DNA of 64,000 nucleotides from Vibrio artabrorum. GTDB lineage: Bacteria > Pseudomonadota > Gammaproteobacteria > Enterobacterales > Vibrionaceae. Shown piece after piece: positions 38,379-45,785 of this stretch. Within the stretch, counting starts at the first letter, position 1; each line of letters starts with the position of its first letter. The translations under genes were made by a program, and so were the position numbers. The stretch lies in contig NZ_AP025458.1 in NCBI RefSeq assembly GCF_024347295.1, forward strand, positions 2,480,001-2,544,000, read 5' to 3'. Below the pieces are notes generated by a model. That model saw only the letters and a program-made list of their open reading frames with translations, did not search any database and had not been told where the DNA came from.

Positions 38379-40961
38379 TTAAAGACGCTCTTCTAGCCAA
38401 GTACGCACAGATTTAAGCGCTTCTGGTAGCGCTGCAACGTCGGTACCGCCCGCTTGAGCCATATCTGGACGACCGCCGCCTTTACCGCCAACTTGCTCGG
38501 CAACCATCTTAACCAGATCACCCGCTTTTACTTTGCCGATAAGATCTTTGGTTACACCAGCAATCAAGCCAACTTTACCGTCAGCTACGTTCGCGATAAG
38601 GATGACACCACTGCCCACTTGGTTTTTGGCGTTATCCACCATAGTACGTAGGTTTTTGTTATCTGCGCCTTCGATTGCAGCAACCAGAACTTTAGTACCA
38701 GCGATCTCTTCAACTTTGCCCATGATGTTTGCGCTTTCTGCAGCAGCCATCTTTTCTTTAAGCAGTTGGATTTCTTTCTCTAAAGATTTCGCTTTCTTCG
38801 CGGATTCTGCCAACTTCTCTTCGTAAGCGTTAGCCTGAGCTTCTACTGCATCGAGAGCAGCTTCACCCGTTACCGCTTCAATACGACGAATACCCGCAGC
38901 AATACCACCTTCAGAGGTGATCTTGAATAAGCCGATATCACCGGTATTGCTTGCGTGGATACCACCACAAAGTTCAGTAGAGAAATCGCCCATAGATAGA
39001 ACGCGAACTTCATCATCGTACTTCTCGCCAAACAGTGCCATTGCACCTTTTTCTTTCGCTGACTCGATGTCCATGATGTTGGTTTCAATCACGTGGTTCT
39101 TACGAACTTGTGCATTAACCAAACGCTCGACTTCTTTAATTTGTGCAGGAGTGACCGCTTCAAGGTTAGAGAAGTCAAAACGTAGGTTGTCTGGCTTAAC
39201 TAAAGAACCTTTCTGAGCAACGTGCTCACCTAGCACTTCACGCAGTGCAGAGTGAAGTAAGTGAGTTGCAGAGTGGTTTAGTGAGATAGCAGTACGACGC
39301 TCAGCGTCAACCGTTGCTTCTACTTTATCACCCTTAGCAAATACACCTTCAACGAGCTCACCGTGGTGCGCAAATGCGTTACCTAGCTTCTGAGTATCTT
39401 GTACTTTGAAAAGACCCGAAGTTGTTTTTAATGTACCAGCGTCACCACATTGACCGCCTGACTCAGCGTAGAATGGTGTCTCTTCAAGGATGATGATTGC
39501 TTTATCGCCAGCCGATAGTGAAGCGACTTCTTCGCCGTCAACAAATAGCGCAGAGATTTCACCAGCACCTTCAGTTGCTGTGTAACCACAGAACTCAGTG
39601 TTGGTGTCTACTTTGATCGTCGCGTTGTAATCTGTGCCGAATTGACCAGCTTCACGTGCACGCTTACGCTGTGCTTCCATCGCCTTCTCAAAGCCTTCTT
39701 CATCGATAGTAAAATCGCGTTCACGAGCGACATCGTTAGTCAGGTCAGCTGGGAAGCCGTATGTATCGTAAAGTTTGAAAACTGTTTCGCCATCAAGCTC
39801 TTTGCCTTCAAGTGCATCTAGTGCGTCATTAAGAATAACCATGCCGCGCTCTAGAGTACGACCAAAGTTCTCTTCTTCAATACGAAGTACTTTTTCAACA
39901 AGCTCTTGCTGTTTCTTAAGTTCATCTGCCGCAGAGCCCATCACTTCAGCCAGTACACCCACAAGTTTGTGGAAGAACACACCTTGTGCGCCAAGCTTGT
40001 TACCGTGGCGAACGGCACGACGAATAATACGACGTAGAACGTAGCCACGACCTTCGTTTGAAGGCATCACGCCGTCAGCGATTAAGAATGAACAAGAACG
40101 GATGTGGTCAGCAATCACGCGTAGCGATTGGTTAGAGAGATCGTCATGACCCACAACTTCCGCTGTCGCTTTGATTAGCTTTTGGAATACATCAATTTCG
40201 TAGTTAGAGTGAACGCCCTGCATGATTGCAGAAATACGCTCAATACCCATACCTGTATCTACTGCAGGCTTAGGTAGCGGTTCCATTGTACCGTCAGCGT
40301 GACGGTTGAACTGCATGAATACGTTGTTCCAGATCTCGATGAAACGGTCACCATCTTCTTCAGGTGTGCCAGGACGGCCGCCCCAAATGTGCTCACCGTG
40401 ATCGTAGAAGATTTCAGTACATGGACCACAAGGACCTGTGTCACCCATCGTCCAGAAGTTATCCGACTCGAACTGTTTACCGCCTTCTTTGTCGCCGATG
40501 CGAACGATACGGTCAGCCGGTACACCGACTTTTTTGTTCCAGATGTCGAATGCTTCATCATCTGTCTCGTATACCGTTACCAGTAGACGATCTTTTGGCA
40601 GTTGAAGCGTTTCAGTCAGGAATTCCCAAGCAAACGCAATCGCTTCTTCTTTGAAGTAGTCGCCAAAGCTGAAGTTGCCTAGCATTTCGAAGAACGTGTG
40701 GTGACGAGCTGTGAAACCTACGTTTTCAAGGTCATTGTGTTTACCACCCGCACGTACACAACGCTGAGCCGTAGTTGCTCGAGTGTAGGCACGCTTTTCG
40801 GCGCCTAAGAAGCAATCTTTGAATTGGTTCATACCTGCGTTAGTAAATAGCAGGGTTGGATCGTTATGTGGAACTAACGATGAACTGTCTACGATTTGGT
40901 GTTCTTTGCTCTCAAAGAACTTAAGGAACGCGTTGCGAACCTCATCAGTGCTCATGTACAT
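38379..40961 (-). CDS. alaS: Alanyl-tRNA synthetase
   Basis: Charges tRNA-Ala and edits mischarged Ser/Gly. The 860-residue protein has the class II core with [15 protein letters not shown] and [19 protein letters not shown]. The editing domain has zinc ligands HSATHLLH and [13 protein letters not shown], and the C-Ala domain ends in [12 protein letters not shown]. It starts [15 protein letters not shown] two codons in is an alternative. Confidence 0.97.
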   Translation of the reverse strand: MYMSTDEVRNAFLKFFESKEHQIVDSSSLVPHNDPTLLFTNAGMNQFKDCFLGAEKRAYTRATTAQRCVRAGGKHNDLENVGFTARHHTFFEMLGNFSFGDYFKEEAIAFAWEFLTETLQLPKDRLLVTVYETDDEAFDIWNKKVGVPADRIVRIGDKEGGKQFESDNFWTMGDTGPCGPCTEIFYDHGEHIWGGRPGTPEEDGDRFIEIWNNVFMQFNRHADGTMEPLPKPAVDTGMGIERISAIMQGVHSNYEIDVFQKLIKATAEVVGHDDLSNQSLRVIADHIRSCSFLIADGVMPSNEGRGYVLRRIIRRAVRHGNKLGAQGVFFHKLVGVLAEVMGSAADELKKQQELVEKVLRIEEENFGRTLERGMVILNDALDALEGKELDGETVFKLYDTYGFPADLTNDVARERDFTIDEEGFEKAMEAQRKRAREAGQFGTDYNATIKVDTNTEFCGYTATEGAGEISALFVDGEEVASLSAGDKAIIILEETPFYAESGGQCGDAGTLKTTSGLFKVQDTQKLGNAFAHHGELVEGVFAKGDKVEATVDAERRTAISLNHSATHLLHSALREVLGEHVAQKGSLVKPDNLRFDFSNLEAVTPAQIKEVERLVNAQVRKNHVIETNIMDIESAKEKGAMALFGEKYDDEVRVLSMGDFSTELCGGIHASNTGDIGLFKITSEGGIAAGIRRIEAVTGEAALDAVEAQANAYEEKLAESAKKAKSLEKEIQLLKEKMAAAESANIMGKVEEIAGTKVLVAAIEGADNKNLRTMVDNAKNQVGSGVILIANVADGKVGLIAGVTKDLIGKVKAGDLVKMVAEQVGGKGGGRPDMAQAGGTDVAALPEALKSVRTWLEERL

Positions 40962-41293
40962 GCAGCTCTTCCTGAAAATAGTCGAGTTAGAATTTTGCCG
41001 TATTGTAGATCATGGTTAAGGCTTCGACTAGTTTTCTTGTAGAAAAGACACCCTTGGGCAGGATTTTAGTGGAAATTCGATAAAATGAAGAATATTCCAC
41101 TATATCTAGCCGTGGAAAAGCAGAACGAAATTGACGACCGAGTACCGAAGAAACTCAGTCAACGAAAGAGAGTTGACCAAAGACATACTCGACGGAGCTG
41201 AACCAATAAAAAAGCCCCGTATAAAATATGCGAGGCTTTAAATTCTTTCAAAGCGGATGCTGCTTTCCAACACCCTCTCAATAAAACGTTAGC
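40962..41293. other. Gap between recA and alaS; no recX
   Basis: In V. cholerae I know recX to lie here. In these 332 bp no frame longer than about 60 codons resembles RecX on either strand. The gap holds the recA terminator and, near alaS, presumably the alaS promoter. Confidence 0.6.
41208..41240 (-). terminator. Terminator of recA
   Basis: AAGCCTCGCATA / TATACGGGGCTT, an imperfect stem, followed by TTTTTTATT on the minus strand. Confidence 0.75.
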
Positions 41294-42334
41294 TTATAGC
41301 TCTTCGTTTTCTTCTTCTTTCTCTACGCCTTTCTCTTCAAGCACAGCAGGAGTCAGTAGTAATTCACGAAGTTTAGTATCGATCTCTAGAGCAACTTCTG
41401 GGTTTTCACGTAGGTATTTACCAGCGTTAGCTTTACCTTGGCCGATCTTATCGCCTTGGTAGCTGTACCAAGCGCCCGCTTTTTCTACTAGCTTATTCTT
41501 AACACCTAAATCGATAAGCTCACCTTCGCGGTTGAAGCCTTTACCGTAAAGGATTTGAGTTTCAGCCTGTTTGAATGGTGCCGCAATCTTATTCTTAACG
41601 ACCTTAATACGAGTTTCGTTGCCCACAACTTCATCACCATCTTTAATCGCACCAGTACGGCGAATATCAAGACGAACAGATGCGTAGAACTTAAGTGCAT
41701 TACCACCGGTTGTGGTTTCTGGGTTACCGAACATCACACCAATTTTCATACGAATTTGGTTAATGAAGATAGCCATACAGTTAGACTGCTTAAGGTTACC
41801 TGTCAGCTTACGCATCGCTTGAGAAAGCATGCGAGCCTGAAGACCCATGTGGCTGTCACCCATTTCGCCTTCAATTTCTGCTTTGGGTGTAAGTGCAGCG
41901 ACTGAGTCAATAACAAGTACATCGATTGCACCTGAACGAGCCAGTGCATCACAGATTTCTAGCGCTTGCTCACCCGTATCTGGTTGAGAAACAAGAAGCG
42001 CATCGATATCAACACCCAGTTTTTGAGCGTAGATAGGGTCTAGTGCGTGCTCCGCATCAATGAATGCACACGTCTTGCCAACTTTTTGTGCTGCGGCAAT
42101 AAGCTCAAGCGTTAGTGTTGTTTTACCTGATGATTCTGGGCCGTAAACTTCTACGATACGTCCCATCGGTAGGCCACCAGCACCTAGTGCGATATCGAGA
42201 GATAGAGAACCAGTAGAAATAGTTTCTACGTCCATTGTGCGGTTATCACCAAGACGCATGATAGAACCTTTACCAAATTGCTTTTCAATCTGACCAAGGG
42301 CTGCGGCTAACGCTTTTTGTTTATTCTCGTCCAT
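41294..42334 (-). CDS. recA: Recombinase RecA
   Basis: Strand-exchange protein and co-protease for LexA. From ATG 42334 ([20 protein letters not shown]) it has 346 residues. Walker A is [13 protein letters not shown], Walker [13 protein letters not shown]-binding loop L2 [17 protein letters not shown], and the tail is acidic (EKEEENEEL). GGAG lies seven bases before this ATG; a GTG four codons upstream overlaps it. Confidence 0.98.
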   Translation of the reverse strand: MDENKQKALAAALGQIEKQFGKGSIMRLGDNRTMDVETISTGSLSLDIALGAGGLPMGRIVEVYGPESSGKTTLTLELIAAAQKVGKTCAFIDAEHALDPIYAQKLGVDIDALLVSQPDTGEQALEICDALARSGAIDVLVIDSVAALTPKAEIEGEMGDSHMGLQARMLSQAMRKLTGNLKQSNCMAIFINQIRMKIGVMFGNPETTTGGNALKFYASVRLDIRRTGAIKDGDEVVGNETRIKVVKNKIAAPFKQAETQILYGKGFNREGELIDLGVKNKLVEKAGAWYSYQGDKIGQGKANAGKYLRENPEVALEIDTKLRELLLTPAVLEEKGVEKEEENEEL

Positions 42335-42420
42335 TTCTATCTCCACATAATCGGTTGTCTCAACAAGCGATCTAGAATCTATTTCTAACCCACATAGGGG
42401 TGACTAATTGGCTTTCATTA

Positions 42421-42440
42421 TACTGTTGATTCATACAGTG
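42421..42440. promoter_or_regulatory. SOS (LexA) box upstream of recA
   Basis: TACTGTTGATTCATACAGTG fits the LexA consensus CTG-N10-CAG with the flanking TA. It is about 90 bp before the recA start, so recA is expected to be SOS-inducible. It lies between pncC and recA and would favour a separate recA promoter. Confidence 0.85.
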
Positions 42441-42473
42441 TCTATACCTGTATGAAAATAATTTGTACAAATG

Positions 42474-42968
42474 CTACTTACCTTCCATTGATAAGTAATC
42501 ATAAATAACTTGCAGGGCATGGTGCGTAGCCTGTTGACGTACTTGTGATCTATCGCCTGTAAATACATGCGTTTCTACTTTATTCCAGCCATTTAGCACT
42601 TTCCAAGCAAAACACACAGTCCCTACGGGTTTATCTTCGGTCGCGCCGCCAGGCCCGGCAATACCACTGATCGCGACCGCGATTGTGCCATTTGAATGTT
42701 GAAGAGCACCATCAGCCATCTCGATGACCACAGGCTCACTCACCGCACCAAATGCAACTAAGGTTTCCCGCTGAACATCGATCATCTGTTGTTTTGCTTC
42801 ATTACTGTAGGTTACAAAAGCACGGTCAAACCACGCAGAGCTCCCCGCAATATCGGTGACTGCACTCGCGACACCGCCGCCAGTGCAAGATTCAGCCGTG
42901 ACTAAAACATGTTTATGTTTCGCAAGTAAGTGTCCAACTTTTTCACTAAGAGCTTGAGTTTTCTGCAT
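42474..42968 (-). CDS. pncC: Nicotinamide-nucleotide amidase (CinA C-terminal family)
   Basis: Deamidates NMN to NaMN in pyridine nucleotide recycling. The 164-residue single-domain CinA protein has VTAESCTGGGVASAVTDIAGSS with the catalytic Ser region, and SGIAGPGGATEDKPVGTVCFAW. It is upstream of recA on the same strand. In other vibrios the divergent neighbour is mutS, and remains of that gene are seen at 43092. Confidence 0.93.
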   Translation of the reverse strand: MQKTQALSEKVGHLLAKHKHVLVTAESCTGGGVASAVTDIAGSSAWFDRAFVTYSNEAKQQMIDVQRETLVAFGAVSEPVVIEMADGALQHSNGTIAVAISGIAGPGGATEDKPVGTVCFAWKVLNGWNKVETHVFTGDRSQVRQQATHHALQVIYDYLSMEGK

Positions 42969-43091
42969 CTTTGGCTTCCCTAATCTGGCTATCTATCATT
43001 TGGTTGTGCATCTTTTCGCATGTGTCGCTTTTCGCACGAAACGCTTTCACGTATCCTAAGCTGCAATAGAAATAAACGAAAGAAGTTACCT

Positions 43092-43166
43092 GTGAAAGCC
43101 GATCAAAAACACACTCCTGATGCATTAGTATGCATTCACTTTAAAAACAACAATTTAAAACAATAG
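43092..43166 (+). pseudogene. mutS: 5' end of mutS, interrupted after codon 9
   Basis: From GTG 43092 the frame reads VKADQKHTP, which equals the start of Vibrio MutS (MKAEQKHTP or MKADQKHTP, normally continuing MMQQYL). It then switches to DALVCIHFKNN and stops at 43166 after 24 codons. GAAAG upstream could act as ribosome binding site. The gene is divergent from pncC, exactly where mutS lies in other vibrios. What follows is unrelated accessory DNA, so the mismatch-repair gene has been split at its 5' end by an insertion. The remainder of mutS is outside the window; whether it is still expressed from a new start cannot be told. Confidence 0.8.
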
Positions 43167-43348
43167 TAATTAGAAAACCATACTTTTACCTACACTAACC
43201 AAAAAAGCTAACTCATTGATAGAAAAGAAACCTTAGTTCTCTACCTCGAATTCCAATTAGTTGCTTTTTGTATGCATCTGCAAAATTTCAAGTTACAAAC
43301 TAAAGTATTCTACAAACCTAAAACCGTGGCACCCTATATCCTCGAAAC
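43119..43348. other. Left end of the inserted island (attachment-site region)
   Basis: The break from mutS lies at about 43118. ATGCAT occurs at 43120, 43130 and 43272, the first two forming an imperfect palindrome. They could be recombinase or excisionase binding sites. The region is AT-rich with no gene. The second attachment site would be to the right of the window. Confidence 0.45.
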
Positions 43349-43377
43349 AAAAAAAGAGGGCCTTAATCTGCCCCTCT
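43349..43377 (-). terminator. Terminator of the AlpA-like gene
   Basis: AGAGGGGCAGATTAAGGCCCTCT hairpin followed by seven T on the minus strand, just beyond the stop at 43383. Confidence 0.85.
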
Positions 43378-43382
43378 CAAAT

Positions 43383-43577
43383 CTATATGTTCTGCCTTTC
43401 CGCGACTTGTGCTTTTATCCAGTTCTGAATATCACTTTCAACCCAAGCAACTGAGCGACGGCTCAAACGTACTTGCTTTGGGAACCGACATTCTCTTATG
43501 CCCCTGTAGATAGCAGAGCGACTCAAAGTCGTCATTTCAATCACAGCTTCTAATTTTATTAACTTAATTTTATTCAT
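43383..43577 (-). CDS. AlpA-family helix-turn-helix regulator/excisionase-like protein
   Basis: A 64-residue MerR-like winged helix: KLEAVIEMTTLSRSAIYRGI, then CRFPKQVRLSRRSVAWVESDIQNWI, the typical AlpA pattern. Such proteins sit on integrative elements and activate the integrase or act as recombination directionality factors. It lies about 265 bp inside the island end. ATG 43577 has AGGTAAG upstream; a GTG ten codons earlier has no ribosome binding site. No integrase is seen in the window, so its partner should be at the other end. Confidence 0.88.
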   Translation of the reverse strand: MNKIKLIKLEAVIEMTTLSRSAIYRGIRECRFPKQVRLSRRSVAWVESDIQNWIKAQVAERQNI

Positions 43578-43673
43578 GTCATGTCTTACCTGAATATTGA
43601 TGTTCACGGTAATGACATCTATCTAAAACATTTTGGATGACGCCGCCAACTCCTTGCCGCATTATCTATCGCT

Positions 43674-43716
43674 AAAAAAATGAAACCCTTCCAACCAATA
43701 TGACTGAAAGGGCTTT
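43674..43716 (-). terminator. Terminator-like hairpin after the small membrane frame
   Basis: AAGCCCTTTCA ... GGAAGGGTTT with seven T following on the minus strand. It would end the hsd-mcr-Panacea transcript. Confidence 0.6.
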
Positions 43717-43720
43717 TTCA

Positions 43721-43846
43721 TTAGTTAATGAGCATAACGATACCAACAACTACGACCACTACCCCAAACAAGATTGGTAATAGTATTAAGTAGCTTTCAT
43801 GAGCTGTGCGTATTTCTGAATAGTTGCGGGGCAGACTTAAATTTAC
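43721..43846 (-). pseudogene. Small single-helix membrane frame without a clear start
   Basis: A 41-codon open frame ends ILLPILFGVVVVVVGIVMLIN, a textbook transmembrane helix, after LPRNYSEIRTAHESY. Its stop is five bases before a terminator hairpin, as for the last gene of a transcript. There is no ATG, GTG or TTG in frame; the frame follows a TAG at 43847. It is either the remnant of a longer gene or starts by a rare codon. A nearby ATG (43800) is one base out of frame. It lies 86 bp after the Panacea gene. Confidence 0.4.
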
Positions 43847-43932
43847 CTACTTTGTTTACTTCATTATGGAAAGAAGCACATTCTTCACTAGGTAGTCTGC
43901 GTCAATAAAGAAACTGACAACACTTGTATGAC

Positions 43933-44361
43933 TCACAGGCTAGTAGTGCGTCCTGACTGTCTAATTTGCGCGTAGTGGGATTGAATTAAATGATCTGGAA
44001 TCACTTTCTGGTGCGTCCCGTCCCATACTTGATGCCATGGACTACCATCACGGTGTGTTAGGTCCATCAACTGTGGTCCAGTTAAATGACCAAGTTGAGA
44101 AACAACATCCTTCACGATAGATTCGCTTTCAGCATCTAGAACCACATCACCCTGTTCAGTAATAACGTCCACTCCGTACGACTTAAAACGAAAATACACT
44201 GATGGCACTAATGGACCAAACCTCCAAGCAAATACGTCATCAATCACTAAAGGCCGTTGAAAATGCGCTAAAGACAAACCATGGCATACGTAAGTGAGTT
44301 TCTCTAGCTGCAAATTGGAGAAACATTTGCCTTGCTCATACGCATGCTTAAGCAAGCTCAA
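43933..44361 (-). CDS. Panacea-domain protein (SocA-like, DUF4065)
   Basis: A 142-residue protein with the Panacea pattern: KLTYVCHGLSLAHFQRPL, then DVFAWRFGPLVPSVYFRFKSYG and a C-terminal LTHRDGSPWHQVWD. Panacea proteins are antitoxins for diverse toxins, or proteolytic adaptors such as SocA, and are common in phages and islands. No toxin-like partner is next to it: 98 bp separate it from mcrC, and the only frame downstream is the damaged membrane ORF. It may be an orphan or serve as an accessory to the restriction genes. Confidence 0.8.
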   Translation of the reverse strand: MSLLKHAYEQGKCFSNLQLEKLTYVCHGLSLAHFQRPLVIDDVFAWRFGPLVPSVYFRFKSYGVDVITEQGDVVLDAESESIVKDVVSQLGHLTGPQLMDLTHRDGSPWHQVWDGTHQKVIPDHLIQSHYAQIRQSGRTTSL

Positions 44362-44459
44362 TGAAACATCTACTGCGCTATATGTATGATAAATTTCATT
44401 GTTTTTATTTAATATCGTCTAAAATATTCACTAATATCGACTAAGGGCACTCGCTGCTC

Positions 44460-45785
44460 TTATATTAATCGACATTCTTTAGGCCAGACCACTCCAGCAG
44501 TGGATCCCTCCTCGATTACAAACGGTACAATCCACAACTTCAACTTGTTATCACCACTAGTATTGAAGTCGAAACTCTGCTCTATGGCTGTCTCAAAACC
44601 ATCGTGTGCGGGATAGATCAGAAACACCTCCCTTTCATCTGCACTATCATCGAAATAGTGTTGTCCATAGGCAAACATCTGATAAAAATCGCTTTGCGAT
44701 AGACCGTACTTATCGGAACCGTTGTCTTTTGTCTGGTCTACTAGCTTCCACTTAGTATCCAAAACACTCACAACACATCCACCCTTTTCAAGCAACAAGT
44801 CGGGCTGTAACTTAAACCAACTCGCTTGTTTATGTTCCACCAAGCTTTTACGTTTAACCTGATTTTTCACAACAAAATCATCAGGCACCTGCTGACGTAA
44901 AACCTTAGCTACATAGTCTTCGAATACTCGTTCCATTGGAAACAGAAGAGAGATAGCTTGGTTGCTCCCTTTCATTGTCTGAGGTGAAAACCCGTTGAGT
45001 ATTAACGTAGCCCAAGCAATGGGAGTGTGGTAGTGACTCATTCCCCTATCTAACCTTAATCTCGATAGATCACTTTTATAGTCTCGGCTTAAAGGAACTT
45101 CTTCGAAAATAAAAAAGAGTTCCTGTAATTGCTTCTTGTGCTTAGGGCTACGGGAAAGCTTGGCAACAATATTCAATGCAGAATGGAGCAGCCTATTAGC
45201 AGGTCGATCAACCAGATACTCTTGATATTCGCAATAGAACTTGTGTTTGGTGACCAAGTTGTTACGCAATTGTCCTGCGGAAACGAGCTTACCTTTCTGA
45301 TAGGCAAGGTTGTCCACTGTCTGCACATAATCACTTTTCAAGCCCTTCTTAACAAGGTTAAGGACTGAATTAATAAATTGACCAATAAACACTTCAAGCA
45401 GAGGCATTTTCTCTTCATGAATTAACGCGCTAGACGTTTGAACATGTGAAAAACCTTTAAGAGCGCGAAGCATGACCAATAATGACTTTCTAGCGAGTGT
45501 CGGGTTAGACGACGTTCGACCAACTTTAGGCAACACTTCGATATGAGTACCATCGGGAGTAAAGATCACTCCCGCATGATTACGCACCTGTAGTGCTTCA
45601 CTCCCTGATTTTTTACAAAGCCGGAACAGCTTATTGTCTTCTTTCGAGCCTAACGCTATCTGCTTTAGAAAAACGAAGGCAGAGGGCGCGATAGGCTCTA
45701 CATGATTCACTTCTCTACATACATCGCTAGACTCACTGACCAAATAAGAAAACTCAAACAGGGAGATCTCTTTGTTAGTTCTCAT
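44460..45785 (-). CDS. mcrC: McrC-family endonuclease subunit of a type IV restriction system
   Basis: Partner of McrB; provides the nuclease for cutting modified DNA. The 441-residue protein has an N-terminal beta-rich region (GVIFTPDGTHIEVLPKVGR) and a C-terminal PD-(D/E)xK nuclease: LQPDLLL followed by VLDTKWKLV, then YQMFAYGQHYF typical for McrC. The start overlaps the end of mcrB by 11 bp, showing translational coupling. Confidence 0.9.
   Translation of the reverse strand: MRTNKEISLFEFSYLVSESSDVCREVNHVEPIAPSAFVFLKQIALGSKEDNKLFRLCKKSGSEALQVRNHAGVIFTPDGTHIEVLPKVGRTSSNPTLARKSLLVMLRALKGFSHVQTSSALIHEEKMPLLEVFIGQFINSVLNLVKKGLKSDYVQTVDNLAYQKGKLVSAGQLRNNLVTKHKFYCEYQEYLVDRPANRLLHSALNIVAKLSRSPKHKKQLQELFFIFEEVPLSRDYKSDLSRLRLDRGMSHYHTPIAWATLILNGFSPQTMKGSNQAISLLFPMERVFEDYVAKVLRQQVPDDFVVKNQVKRKSLVEHKQASWFKLQPDLLLEKGGCVVSVLDTKWKLVDQTKDNGSDKYGLSQSDFYQMFAYGQHYFDDSADEREVFLIYPAHDGFETAIEQSFDFNTSGDNKLKLWIVPFVIEEGSTAGVVWPKECRLI

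Noticed and set aside
42442..42465. Second LexA box (CTGTATGAAAATAATTTG)
   Set aside because: The CTG is not followed by CAG after ten bases; only one half-site is present.
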